Positions 9,721 through 22,439 of a DNA stretch of 64,000 bases are shown here, piece by piece. Below the pieces are notes generated by a model. That model saw only the letters and a program-made list of their open reading frames with translations. It was not told the DNA's origin and searched no databases. Position numbers and translations under genes: made by a program. This stretch comes from Rehmannia glutinosa (lineage: Eukaryota > Streptophyta > Magnoliopsida > Lamiales > Orobanchaceae): the NCBI GenBank assembly GCA_016081115.2, contig CM071930.1, forward strand, positions 9,095,419-9,159,418. The letters run 5' to 3'. Position 1 is the first letter of the stretch; the number at the start of each line of letters is the position of its first letter.

Positions 9721-12462
9721 ACTAGATTGCTTCCGCAAGCTTGTTAATCATTTTGAAATTCAGGTGACTCGACTTTTCTTGTGCCGGCACCAACTTGATT
9801 CAACAGGTGCTCTTTGCTAATAGACAGTGCTTGGTGTTGCGCTTAACCAATCCACGACATACATGTTCTTTTGTCGCATCCTTGCAACACAACTTCATTT
9901 GATTCAAGATCTTGATTTGGCATATACCCATCTTAAATCCAACATTATAACCCCTTGTCACGCAGTTGGTCGATGCTTAGCAAGTTGAAGTTGAGTCCTT
10001 CAACATATGCAACATCTGTGATTTCTAATCCATTTTTCTTGATGGATCCAATGCCTCTTATTTCTCCCCGAGCTTCATTTCCTCCAAATATGACTTTTGC
10101 ATCTCTCGACTTCCTTGAATTTTGACAGATTTTTCTTGTTTCCCCTCGTCATGTGTCCGGAACAACCACTATCCATGTACCAGGTTCCTTGGCACTCAGT
10201 TGTTCCTTGAACCTGCAATCAAGGAAATTAAGTTTTAGGTACCCATACTTGTCTGGGTCCTGAGGGGTTAGTGTTGTAAGATGATCCAACCAACCTATAG
10301 CCAAATGATTTGACTCTAAGGGGTTGCCATCTATTAGTCCCATAATCATAATTAATTTTGGCAAATTGCTTGGGGGTTCTAGGTTCATACAACTGTCTCT
10401 TTTGTCTATATGCCTGTGTATGTGTTTTAGCAATTGCCTTCTTTGGGTAGTTGTGATGTCTCTGAGTGTAGTGCCTAGGTGCATATGTGTGCTGATGAAA
10501 GCTCTTATACCTTTGGAATGGCCTTTGCTGAATTCTAGGCCTTTGCCATTTGGGTTTATATTCCATAGGTCTTTGATGATAGTTCACATTATTCCAATCA
10601 GCTTGGCTTGGGTGCTTTCTACCATTCCCTTCGTATGTATTTCTTTTATAGAACTTCTGAGGTTTTTAGTAGCTCTGTTTCTTCTTTACAGAGTATTCCC
10701 TGTTTGGAGTTTGCTGAGGAACTCGGCCGATTTCTTCTCGCTTGTCCTCTCAAAGACACTCAATCGGCCATTTTCCTTTTCCTTTATAACCAAGGCCAGC
10801 TTTGCTTGTAATTGTGCTTTGAATAAATGTGTGTGCACTATTTGAGTTTTGATTTTGAGATACTTCATTGCTTGAAGATCCTTTTTCCAAAATCACTTTT
10901 GGAGCTTGACATAGCACGAGAGGAATTAAATCCTAAGCCCCTGCCTTGTCTCCACATTCTCTTTGACTCATAATAAGATCATCCAATGATTTAGATGCCT
11001 TAGTGAATGAGGCAATCACATTTTTGAGGTCATTTTCCCTCTTTTCTATAGCAAATATTTCTCGCTATTAGCTTAGCATTTTCGATCTTTGACTTTCATT
11101 CTCATCACTATTTTGACTTAGAGTACTCGGCTCCTTAGTCACCGTGAGTTTTGGCTCTTGAGTAGTCAAGCTTTTTCCTTATTTAGTAGTGTGTGTGAGG
11201 ATTTAATGTGTTCAAAATCTTTCATCATTTTGCCTAATGAATCATAAAGATCGCTGGGTGATGAAGTGTGTGTCACAAATCACTATCACTAGAATCGAGT
11301 GTGATGAGTTAGAGTGTACCTCATCTTCTTGGTCGTTGGTCTTGTTCCTTGGCCATCAAACGGATCAAGGCTTCTTCTTCAGAGTCACTTGAGTAGTCGC
11401 CTTCACTACTCTCCGAATCACCGTGTGTCTCTTGACTTGGCTTTTTCAGCGATCTCTGCGGCCAACATTGCCTTTTTCTTTTCTTGTCTTCTTTCTCTCA
11501 AGACCTTTCTTTCTTCTTCATTCGTGTATTTGTTGACTACAGGATATGGGCAATCAAAGGCATAGTGACCTGGTTGCTGCTTCAGCCTAGATTTTTTCAA
11601 CCTTTGATCGAGATCTTTCCATTCTTGGATTGTAAGCCCTTTGATATTCACTTTTGGATGCTCTGTTCTCTTAGTTGGCCTATCTTCCTTGACTTGGAGG
11701 AGCCGAGTGTCTTCTCGGAGGATTCGCCCTTGCCTCTCTTGTAGTTCTTATTGAAGAACTTGTTAAACCTTTTAACCATCGTGGGCTATTTCCTCTTGGC
11801 AATCACTTCTTTGACCTCACTCTCTTGCCATCCTTAACAATTAGAGCAAATTTGTTTGAACACGATGTCTCCTCTGGTCTTTTCTTCTCACCAAATTCGT
11901 AGGCTTTGAGATCCGAGAATAGCTCATGGTTGGATGTCTTGATAGTCCATGGAATGTCTTAGTGCCATGACCTTCATTTCCCATTCAAATAGGAGACTTC
12001 TTAGAATCTTCATACACATTTCCTTCGTGTATATTCTTTTCCAAGTGCGATAGCTCATTGGTAATTTCGTGAACCGAGCATCCAGTTGATCCAAGGTCTC
12101 TCCTGCGATCATTTTTAAATTCTCAAAATTCTCAGACAAAGAACCGATTGTTTATTTTCCTTGATTTGCTCTGAGCCTTCACAAATCAATGTTAGCTTGT
12201 CCCAGATTTCTTTAGCCGTTTTGCATGATTTGACTTTGTTGAACATAGCTTTGTCCAGGGTTTTGTAATGAATGTCCTTGGCCACATTGTCCATGTTATA
12301 TCTTTTTCTGTCATCATTTGTCCATTCAGCTCTTGGTTTTTCAACCATGACGATCGTCCGGGAGCAAAAGATCCTCTTCACCTTCAAATGCAGCTCTCTC
12401 CTTACAGATTGTGTTCACTTTTAAAATTTGTAGTGGCCCATCCTCTATCACTATCCACATCT
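9720..12462 (-). pseudogene. Element A gag and protease region
   Basis: The UBN2-type gag core is at 12387-11924 (AKEIWDKLTLICEGSEQIKE, then ETLDQLDARFTKLP and CMKILRSL). A degenerate zinc knuckle (QQPGHYAFDCP) lies at about 11580, and a charged KERRQEKKKAML segment follows it. The protease region near 10150-10200 keeps only traces of the Asp-Ser-Gly site. Gag packages the element RNA. The first coding bases of this gag are displaced to 26547-26643 by insertion of element 2 after codon 30 or so. Confidence 0.8.
12458..12462. repeat. Target-site duplication CATCT, left copy
   Basis: CATCT directly precedes the LTR end TGTAGGTCC of element 2 and is repeated at 26542-26546 after its other end. 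Removing element 2 plus one copy rejoins the gag sequence of element A without loss. Confidence 0.95.
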
Positions 12463-14032
12463 TGTAGGTCCCAAGGGGTGTGAGTGTAAGGTTTAGAAGG
12501 GAGGGTTGAATAAACCTTACCAAATTTTCGATTTAGTCCTTTTAAAAGTTCGAGTTGATACTTCACGATTGTGTCTAGGTGGACAGCCCAATTTAGTTAA
12601 TCAAGAGAGTTAGTCACTCAACACTGATCGAGCCGTTGATAGAATAACTCAAATTTATTAAGACCGAATTAGCTCAACTCGTGGTTTGTTTTCACGGAAG
12701 ACTTAACACCCTTAAGTTTGGTTTAGTAGAGATTTAAAGCTTGATTTAGTATTTAGAAATTATCTAATGGATAGCAAATATGTCGGTAGAATTAAACAAA
12801 TATGATGCGGAATTTAAGTCTTTGAAATGTAAATAACACGATAAGTTTTTATAGAGGTTCAAGATGGGGTAATTCTTCTACTCCTCTCTTCTCCAACTCC
12901 CGGAGGAATCCACTAGGTATTGATCGATACAAAGTGGTAATAGTCCGGATACAAGTCTTGATCACACAACTTGATCCTTTGGGACTCGATGCCGAGACGC
13001 CTTGATCACTCACCGGCTTCTCGTGCGACTCGACTTTCTTCACATGGCACTACCGCTTGCTACTACACCACTTGCTTAAGCTCTTTGGATTTGATCACGA
13101 AGCCCTCCAAAAGCTCAAGACTTGGTTCAACCTTGAACCTTCCTACAATCCTTCTTGGAATGTAGACCCCTTGATTCTTCATAATTTCCTCTTCAACTCG
13201 ATTGAAGTTATCTTTCCTTCACGGTGAGTGTTGGATTGATGTTCTTCGTAGTGTAGGCTTGAGGATTGAGCGTTTAATAACTTGAGAATATTTCAGGTTA
13301 CAAAATATTTCTTTCTTGCTTGTATGGTTAAGGTAACCTCTCCGTAACCTACGTAACCTTTTCTCGTAGTTATTCCTCGGCCTTTTATAGTGATCTTTCA
13401 AAAATCACCGTTGAAGAGATAGGCTTATTTTTGAAAGTCACTTGTGGTTGTTGGCTTGTCTTGTTGCAGTCCTTGGAATTGCCATTTCCTCGTATGAATT
13501 GTTCTACAGACTTTTCGTAGTTCGACACGGTGTAGTGCTTCCCATTGGTTTATTCGTTTTGCACGCTTCGGGACCGAGCACTTCAAGAAAGGTAGCATGG
13601 AGATATTACTTGTTTAAGTAATTCTCTTGATTTCTCGGCAACGGATCTTTTTGATTATCTCGACTTGATCGCATTTCCTTGTTTTCCCAGTGACTTAGAG
13701 ACAACTTCCAATCATTGGATAACTCTTATGTCACTTCAACTTTGAGACTTAGCTTTTCTTGAGTTGACTTGACTGATACTCCACTCAGCTGCATCTCAGC
13801 TACTCCTTCAGTCGATTTCCCATCTTCTCTTCTTTGCCATACTCACTTTGTCTTGCAATGAGTTTTCCTTCTAGTCTCCAATTGTCTTCTTGCATGTTTG
13901 GGCATAGCCGACTTAACTCACTTGACCAGCCCTATTTATTACAATGCGCTTTACAACAAAATTGGGGTGCCAACTTCCTATTCTAAGTTTTACATGGCAT
14001 TCATCAAAATCTAAACAATAAATTTCCCAACA
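12463..14032 (-). repeat. 3' LTR of element 2
   Basis: 1,570 bp, from TGTAGGTCC (12463) to CCCAACA (14032); on the minus strand it starts TGTTGGG. The TATA box is at 13382-13389 (TATAAAAG on minus). Its pair is 24987-26541. Confidence 0.93.
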
Positions 14033-14046
14033 ATTTCCCCCTTTTT
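14033..14046 (-). other. Polypurine tract of element 2
   Basis: On the minus strand AAAAAGGGGGAAAT abuts the LTR start TGTTGGG. This fixes the orientation of element 2 and shows that 12463-14032 is its 3' LTR. Confidence 0.85.
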
Positions 14047-14274
14047 GATGATGCCAAAACTTAAAACATTCAAAATGTAAATAGCAAAGATACATACTGA
14101 GATAGTGCATTCACATAGAATGTATGCGTAGAATCAATTCTTTTATTGATCATAACATTCTTGTTCTTTTACACAATTGTTTTACAAGGTGTATCGAGCA
14201 AACATTTATCTATACAAAAATAAAGAATTTACTTTTTATTGCGAAAGACTTACATAGTATGTATTTACATAGTA

Positions 14275-17200
14275 AAATACATGAAGGGGTGGACAAAGAA
14301 CACTTCATCTCCTTCGCCGCTCCTTCTTTCATCTTCCTCGGATCTGTCATCTTCTCGGTCTTCTTCTTTTTTCTCATCTCCAAATTCTTCTTCTTTCTTC
14401 TTTTCATATGCCTTCCGGCAGCTTCATCTCTTCTTAAATCTTTCTTGTCTCTCCTCCCAAAGTTGAGTTTGTCTCTTATTTTCTTCTTCTATTCTTTTCG
14501 CATACTTAGCATTGCTTTTAGCCACTTGCGATTGGCTACTTGGTCAAGACTTGACCCGGTGATCCCTCCTTTCTTGCCTGGATCTATGTACTCAATGTTT
14601 TTGGGCGAGGGCCTATGTCCAAACCTCTTCCTCCACCATCGCTTCTTCCTTCCGGGCGTGTATTGTACTCGGGGTCTTCTTTCCAAATTGAGTGACTGGC
14701 GAGTGACCAGCAGAGCGATCCGGTGTCTGTCTGCCGCTGTCGCCTTCTTCACATAACGTGAGACCCTTTTCCCAAGATACAAGTCCCAAGCTTGAGCCAT
14801 AGACATGTTTGCAAAGTATCCTTCGATGCGAGCGTTTTAAATTCATCAACCGATCTTGCTCATTTCCGGCATCCGAGATGGCATAAGTGTCTCTCGCTCT
14901 TGGAATGTCTCCATGTTGTTTCAAGATATTCATAACTCGGGCATCCATTCTTCCTTCCACTTCCTTCATCCCCTGCTTCAATTGTCTTTCTCTTTTCAAC
15001 CATAGATATAGCAGAGTGTTGGAGTGGCGAGTCACTGGAGTTTGTCACCGATAATATCACCGTGAAAGAACTTGTTGGGGTTTGTGCAATCATCAAGGTC
15101 ACATCTTTCGATCCTTCCCCTCAACAGCTTTCCTTTCTTTTGTTTTGACACTTCCTCAAATTGTCTTTCCTTCACAAATGCTCCTCCTTTTCAAATTCAG
15201 ATCTCTTTAGCACTTTAAAGTATTCTTCTTCCCCCTTTTTGGCATCATCAAAGGAGAGAGAACACTGAAACATACGACAAGCGGAAGTCGAGCCTGCGAT
15301 AGCCGAGTTCGCCTCGAGTCTCATGGTGTGTGTGCGGCCGAAATTCGAGCGAGTAGTGTTGGACTCTGCTTGAAATTAACTTCATCTCAGCCATGAGAAG
15401 GCTGAATTTTCTATCCATGTTTTCTTCCATACGCTGAGATCACTCTTATTTTGCTCATGCAAAGAACTTTATCTCGGCAAGCAGTGAGCTTCATGCATGT
15501 GCTCGATGTGTTCTCTCAATTTCGTTTTTGCATCAAAGATTCTCGACTCTCCATACCAAGACTTGTTGAACAATGTTCTAAAATATCTAGCTTGTTCCAC
15601 ACGCATTGTTTGTCATTGTCACCATTCCCCGATTCTCGATCAAGTTATGCCTCTCAAGTCGCAGTAGTTGGCATCTCTCATTATCCATTCTCATGTCCAT
15701 AGAGGCCTGTGCCTCTCCATCCGCTCAATTTCAAAAATAATGCTTTGAACATCTCCCGAACTTTAGTTGTTTCTTCCGTTGCGGTGACGGCCATGCAACC
15801 GTCAAAGTCATAGTAGTCGAACGATGGGTGTCGGATGGAAGAACAGGATCCGTGCGGGAAACGCGAGATCGTTCTCGACTCGTCGGGAGGTCGGGTACCT
15901 CTAGAGAGAAAGGAAATGATTCTACAAAGGAATCATCACGCCAATCGGGATTTGTTCAATGATGGGAGGTGCGCGTGAAGTTCTTTTTGAGTCGAACTCT
16001 GCTGCACTTGGGAGCCTGTGCGGTGGACTCTGCTTTCACCAAGGGTCTTTTGTGAAGTGGACCCGACTTGCCGAGCCTCAACAATGTCTCAACAACCGTT
16101 GGTCTCACCGGTTTTCCAATTGAGTGGATCGTCCTCGGCCTTATCGTGAAGCGTCATCGGACGATGATGAGATTTCCATTGGTGCTCACCATCAAAATTG
16201 AAAGTTTGACGAGTAGTCTTGAGATCGACTTGCTCGTCTTGGGAACATCCTCACCGAGTCTTTTGGATCTCACACGGGGATGACTGACTCAACTTTTCTT
16301 TTGTCGCTTCCGATCCCGCAAAGGTTACATCAGATTATCCTGGGAATCATGAAGCGCTTATCTCCTTTTCAGATGGATCAATGATAGCAGGAGGGATGTT
16401 CTCTACTTCAACTTCTTTACCCCCGGAAGTCTCAACCTCCCATTGGCCTTCATTACCTCCTCGCAGCCTCAATCGCAATGAGGCCTGACCTCCCTTTCGA
16501 CAGTGTCACCGTCTTAGGGTCTTTCGTGGTGGCATCCATTGGAGTCTCAACCCCATGGATTGCACTTTCATCACCTGCAGTGTTAACCCCCAGGATGTTC
16601 CTTCCTCGTGCCTCGACGCATCGCAACGCCATTAGCCTTCGAGCGCTTAACACCTCACCGAGACAGTCTCAATCGCCTGAGCTTCGTTGATGGCAACTTG
16701 CTGCTCATTTTGTGTTTGTACTTTCTCCACTTCGCCTCCTAGATTCGTTGTGGAGTCATCTCAAAGATCCTCCGACCTTGCTGCAAATGGAGGGAGTTTC
16801 CCCACCGGGCGCATCACCGAGTGACTTGGAATGGGGTCACTCGTCTCAAACTCCCGGCCTTTTACCGAGTGTTCACCGTTGGGGGCAGGTGGTAAGACAC
16901 CTTCATTAGGGGTTGCTCAACCGGGTCCCCACTAACCCGCCATCGCCATTTCCCTTAATTCCTTCTTCCGAGTGAGTTGGGGAAGTGGTGGCAAAGAATA
17001 ACGGTGGCGATTTGTCGCACTATTCCCATTGGATCGGGTTCACCGTGTTTTTGGAGGACTCTCTGGTCCCTCCATCATGCTCTTCTCATGAAGAATTCTC
17101 GATTCATGCATTGCTTGCTGCATTTGCAACTCTTTTGTGGCGGCCCGGCAGGTCCGATCCTCATCACTTTCTCGATAGAATATCGAAGTGAGAATGTGTA

Positions 17201-18810
17201 TGTTCTCAGGGTGCCAGGTGCCGAGAGGGCGATGTTGGCCTTCTCTCGTGCCTCGCCTTCCTCCTCGCGCCTCTCTTCCTTATCCTTGAAGATCTCGCAG
17301 GATATCTTTGCGCTTTCTTCATCCAAAGGTTGGGATCACAGAGGTCACCAAGGAAGTTCAAATAGCTTCCTCTTCTTCTTCGATAAACTCGGGCCGTTGG
17401 AACTGCTCCTGGATCGACTCAATTTCCACTTCCTCCACTCTCGCAGATTTTGGATGTCTCGGGTAAGGTGGGGATAGGATCATCACAACATTATCATCTC
17501 TATCGCCTTCTTCTTGTGTCACCGTACGAACTACGATTGTGTCTTCATTTGCCTCTGCGACGCTTCTTCAGAGACTTAATTGTTTCATCAATTATATCCG
17601 GGTACTCTACTCCTTCAAAGAAGCCAGTATTTGCTTGCTCGGTGAGTGGTGACTCGGCCGCTTTCTCAAGCTCGGATCGCTTGATGATTATTCGTCGTCT
17701 CTTAGTTCGTACCACGTGACTTCTCTGTTCGAGAGTTTCTTCCGAGTCTTGGGCGGCGGGGCCGGCCGTCTTTGTGTTTTCTTCTCGAGGAGCAGCCGTC
17801 TTGGCTTTTCGCCTCCTCTTTTTTGACGATCGAATAAGGTAGTTGAGAGTCCTTTCGACCGCTGCTGGCCGGGCAGGGAGACACGGCCGCGGAGGCGGGT
17901 GACTCGGCCGCAGGGGCGGGAGCAGGTTTGACTTTCTTTGCCGCAGAGCAGCAAAGAAGCTTCTTAGCAAAGAACAGGGCAGCTTTCTTCTTTGGTGGAG
18001 AGGAAACACCAGATCTTCGTGGTCACCGATTCCCCTCACTGTGTCGCTCTCTTGGCGTAGGCTCTCTTCTCGTGCGCCGAGAGAGGTTTGATCTCAACAT
18101 CCTCTTATTTACATGGAACGCCTTTCCATGTCTAAGAGGACTCTTTCACCTCCATCACCGGCCAATCACTGTGCCATATCATAGGGATCCTCCAAATGCA
18201 CCATCTTCCTTGAAGGATTTGTTCCCTACATTCTCGCAGAGTCCACGTAGACAAACTCAAATTGATTTATTTTCCTTTCTTCAATGATCGCACCATTACG
18301 ATCAACTTTGCTTTTTGATTGGTCAAAGCCGCCAAATTTGATGTCTATGCATTTGGCAACTATGTCCAATAGTTTGTGGTAATCCTCCTTCAAATAGCCT
18401 CTTGTTTGTCTTGTAAACTATTTTATCAAAGATAGTCGGGCTTGGCTACTTCCTTCCAAGCAAATGTACCATGTTTACATCACTTCATTGATTTCTCGAT
18501 GCTCCTTCCGCTTCGGTAGTGAGCGGTGTTCACCAAATCCTTGGCGAGATGGTGAACTTCTTTCCATGAACAGATGATTTTATCCCTTCATCGTGAATCT
18601 CAGCGTTCACGTAGAATTGTGCGACCTCTTCCACATAGGTCATTGAGAACTCCATCGTCAGAAATGATTTTAGCCCGGACCTTTCGAGCTTTTCAGCGAT
18701 TTTCTTTATGAGGCGTCATCGGACCCTTGTTTGACCATGCCTCGAAATCATGCGGGTCGACCTGTGTGGATTTGTTTTCCTAGCTTGACAAAATCATAGG
18801 TTGACGCCAT
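14275..18810 (-). pseudogene. Element 2 ORF3, frameshifted
   Basis: The ATG is at 18810 on the minus strand. The start again reads DFVKLGKQIHTG, then breaks within about 20 codons. Colinear pieces match element 1 ORF3: an FYVNAEIHDEGIKSSVHGKK-type stretch near 18560-18620, the Pro/Ser-rich centre (about 16750-16950), a MAQAWDLYLGK segment at about 14800 and a coiled-coil tail rich in Lys/Glu/Arg (about 14560-14300). The longest open pieces are 14489-14806, 14613-15035 and 17545-18039. As in element 1 the length is about 4.5 kb. Function unknown. Confidence 0.6.
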
Positions 18811-19362
18811 TTTTCAGGATTTCACCTAAAAGAAACTTAGAAATTTGATTTGAATACTTAGAGGGTTTTGAGAGAGTTTTGCCTTTGCTTCTGAGATAGA
18901 AATGAACCGTTTTGGTGATATGTGAGAGAAAACAGATTAAAATGGGGTAAGTATGGTTTCGAAAGGACGTAGGGTGGTTTTTAAAATGTGATCGAAATCA
19001 ACGGCTTAGATTTTGTACGCCGATTAGCATTTAATGTCTCGAATTTAATACGGCAAAGATTTATATCCAATCATAAGCTTGGTATGCAGCTTTTTTGTCT
19101 CAGTACACATCATCATTATGTCGACGTCATTCTTAAAAACATTCCCGCTTAGTAAAAACGATGCGTTTTTGTCACTTTGCTCATAAATGACTCAAAATTG
19201 CCCCTTAGCCGATTTAACTCTTCTTTCCTCGCATGTAAATACTCACCGGTCGCCTAACTCGGCATGCCTTTCTTTCCGATACGGCTAATTCACTTAGTCG
19301 ATTTGAGAGTTCACTCTTTTTCTCTTTTTGTGTTTCATTTCTTTTCTTTGAGTCTTCCGAGT
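18811..19362 (-). promoter_or_regulatory. Pol-ORF3 spacer of element 2
   Basis: The non-coding counterpart of 224-775. On the minus strand it keeps GATTGGATATAAAT near 19065 at a similar distance from the ORF3 start. Conservation of a non-coding 550-bp block in both copies is the main argument that it has a function. Confidence 0.35.
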
Positions 19363-20760
19363 GTTAGCTCACCAATTAATCCTAACTCATGCTTGAGTTC
19401 TTCAAATCTTGACTCACATAATGGTTTTGTGAATATGTCACCAACCGTTTTTATCAGCTTGAGATATATTCCAATATGATGTCCTTCTTTTCAACATGAT
19501 CTCTTATGAAGTGATATCTCGACATCGATATGCTTTGTTCTTGAGTGCAACACAGATTCTCGAGTGATTGCAATTGCACTTGTGTTATCACACATGATTG
19601 GAATTTCCTTTTCTTCAACTTCATAGTCTCTCACCGCCGCCTCCTCCATAGGATTTGGGCACAAAGCAATGCCCGCACCTATGTATTCTCGTTTCACCGT
19701 AGAGGTGGCTATTGAATTTTGCTTCTTGCTAAACCAGAAATCGGCCTGTTTCCAAACATTTGACATGTGCCTCGAGGTGCTTTTCCAAACTCGTGATCCA
19801 AAGATAGTCGAGTCCAATAGCCAATTAGCTTGAACCCACCTTCATTTGGATACCATAAGCCAACTTCGCTTCCTTTCAAGATCTCAAGATTCTCTTAGTC
19901 AGTCATTTGTCATATGACTCTCTTTTGGAGCAGATTAAAATCTCGCACATACACCTACAAAGAAAGGTGATGTCCGGCTCGCTTCCGTGAGATAGAGCAA
20001 TGATCCAATAAGTGCTCTATATCTTGTTTGATCTACAGCTTGCCATCCGCATCCATGTCCATTTTGATCGATGTATTCATTGGTATTTTCACGTAAGACT
20101 TCTCCCCATACCAAATTTCTTCATTAAATCTCTGTGTATTTTGTTTGACTTATGAAGGTTCCATCCTTCAGCTTGTTTCACTTGGAGTCCAAGGAAGAAT
20201 GTCGCCTCTCCCATCATGCTCATTTCAAATTTGCTTTGCATGAGGTTTGAAAATTTTTCACATAGCTCTTTGTTTGTGGATCCAAAAATGATGTCATCCA
20301 CATATATTTGAACAAGCAGTATGCTCTTCTTGTCTTGAATTCTGAAAAGTGTTCTATCGACTTTTCCTTTTGTGAATCCATTCTCAGTTAGCAATTGTGA
20401 CAAAGTATCATACCATGCTCTAGGTGCCTGTTTCAATCCATACAGAGCTTTCTTGAGTTTGTATACCTTATCTCCAAGAGTCTTCTGCTCAAATCCTAGA
20501 GGTTGTTCAACATACACTTCTTCTTCCAATAAACCATTTAGGAATGCACTTTTTACATCCATTTGATATACAATGAAATTCTTGTGAGTCGCATAGGCAA
20601 GAAACATCCTTATTGCTTCCACTCTTGCTACAAGAGCAAATGTTTCATCAAAATCTATTCCTTCTTCTTGGCAATATCCTTTGGCTACTAGTCTTACTTT
20701 GTTTCTTACCACAGAACCTTCCTCGTTCATCTTGTTTCAACACCCATTTAGTACCAATAA
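19362..20760 (-). CDS. Element 2 reverse transcriptase and RNase H (degenerate ends)
   Basis: The best preserved pol piece is an open frame of 213 codons at 20730-20089. It holds KVRLVAKGYCQEEGIDFDET, QMDVKSAFLNG (about residues 56-66), KKALYGLKQAPRAWYD (93-108) and the catalytic YVDDIIFGS (143-151). These are the complete copia RT palm motifs in order. The frame is lost after about residue 185. RNase H follows at 19817-19491 with KREYIGAG, CDNTSAIAIT and HSRTKHIDV, again frame-broken at its end. This enzyme copies element RNA into DNA inside the virus-like particle. The intact palm suggests a young copy whose breaks may partly be assembly errors. Confidence 0.85.
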
Positions 20761-21049
20761 CGTTTTGATGGGTGGGTCTTTGAACTAATTCCCATACTTT
20801 ATTTCTTTCAAACTCGATTCACTCTTCTTGCATAGCTTGAATCCAATGTGTGTCATCCAATACTTGTAACACATCTTTGGGCTCTATTTATGGATAAAGC
20901 ATGTGAACATAGCTTCTTGTTGAGTTCGATCTTGTTTTGACACCTTCTCTTATATCTCCAATGACAAGTTCTCGTGGATGGTCTTTCACCATCTTACATC
21001 AAAGTTGAAGTAAGTTAGTTGATTCATCGTCTTAGCAAAATTGTGTTGC

Positions 21050-22110
21050 TTTGATCGCCTTCTCTCGTAATCACTTAGCCGCAAATTTTCCAGCTTGTTT
21101 TTGTGATTCACTATCTCATCTTCTTCTCGAGTTTACAATTCCATTTCAGCAAGATAGGATTTTTCTCAGTATGTTTGATGATTCAAATTTATCACCGACT
21201 CTTCAATATCTTCTCCATTTACATTTGGCTCATCGAATACCACATGAATGGATTCCTCCGCAACCATAGTCCTTTTGTTGAATACTCAGAGGCTTTGCTT
21301 TCACCGAGTATCCTAAGAAGATACCTTCATCGCTTTAGCATCGAAGGCCTTTAGATTGTCTTTGCCATTGTTGTGGATGAAGCATTTACATCCAAATATT
21401 CTAAAATATGCAACATTTGGTTTTCTTCCACCAAATCTCATAGGAGTCTTTGTCACCGTCTGCTTATCATGCATCTGCTTTGAGTGTAGCAAGTCGTGTT
21501 GATTGCTTCAAAAATCTTTTTGGTAACCCCGCTTCACCTAACATGGTCCTCACGCTTTTTGAGAGTTCTATTCATTCTTTCCGCAACTCCATTCTCACGT
21601 GGAGTCCTTTGCCGAGATAATTCATGACCAATGCCATTTTCAATACAATATCGAGTTATTATCCCATTGACAAACTCGGTTCCTCTGTCTCGATCTTATT
21701 TTGATAATGGTTTGGCTCTTCTCGCTTTGAATCCTCTTCATCACCGTGGTAGTTTCTCAGAGAGTTTCTTTCTTCTTACACATGAATATTGTCCATGTAT
21801 ATCTTGAGTAGTCATCTACTACCACCAAGGTGTAATTCTTTCCACTTATGCTAGCTGGTTCCACTCAGGGCCAAATAGATCCATATGTAGCGTATGTAAT
21901 ATTCTTGTTGAAGATGGACATATCTTTTCTTTGAATGAAGATTTGATTTGTTTTCCCTTCGACATGCATCACATATACTCTCCTTCTTGTATAATCGAGT
22001 CCGGAAGTCCTTCCACAAGATTACTTCTGCAAGCTTGTTAATCGTTTTGAAATTCGTGTGACTCACTTTTTTGTGCCACAAACCAACTTGATTCAAATTG
22101 TGCTTTTGCT
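21050..22110 (-). pseudogene. Element 2 integrase fragments
   Basis: 22096-21851 gives the zinc-binding GLWHKKVSHTNFKTINKLAE segment (HHCC domain; the Cys pair is in CDAC). Downstream pieces carry the core domain in several frames; the NGVAER codons with the third catalytic Glu are present near 21575-21600. Frame changes occur every 100-250 bp. The order between gag-protease and RT is normal for copia. Confidence 0.78.
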
Positions 22111-22439
22111 AATAGATAGGTAATCGGGTGTAGCGGTTGACCAATCTACTACATACATGTTCTTTTTGTCTCGCATCCTTGCAACACAACTTCATTCGAT
22201 TCAAAAGATCCTTGATTTGGCATATACCCATGTTAAATCCAACATTATAGCCCTTTGTCACGCGAGTTGATCGATGCTTAGCAAGTTGAAGTTGAGTCCT
22301 TCAACATATGCAACATCTGTGATTTCTAATCCGTTCCTCTTGATGGATCCAATGCCTCTTATTTCACCCGAGCTTCATTTCTCCAAATATGACTTTTGCT
22401 CCTTTAACTTTCTTGAATTTTGACAGATATTTCTTGTTT

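Larger units (their letters stand above)
7184..12462 (-). mobile_element. Ty1/copia element A, left piece (pol and gag)
   Basis: A minus-strand copia interior cut on the left by element 1 and on the right by element 2. Reading right to left it gives gag (about 12400-10500), protease and integrase (about 10400-8900), reverse transcriptase (about 8470-7460) and the start of RNase H (to 7184). It resumes at 26542 with the gag start, primer-binding site and 5' LTR. Every domain is recognisable but broken into many short frames. The 3' LTR and ORF3 of this element must lie left of the window. Confidence 0.88.

Noticed and set aside
10324..10845. 173-codon plus-strand open frame in element A
   Set aside because: Antisense to the gag-protease region; hydrophobic composition is what reversed gag sequence gives by chance.
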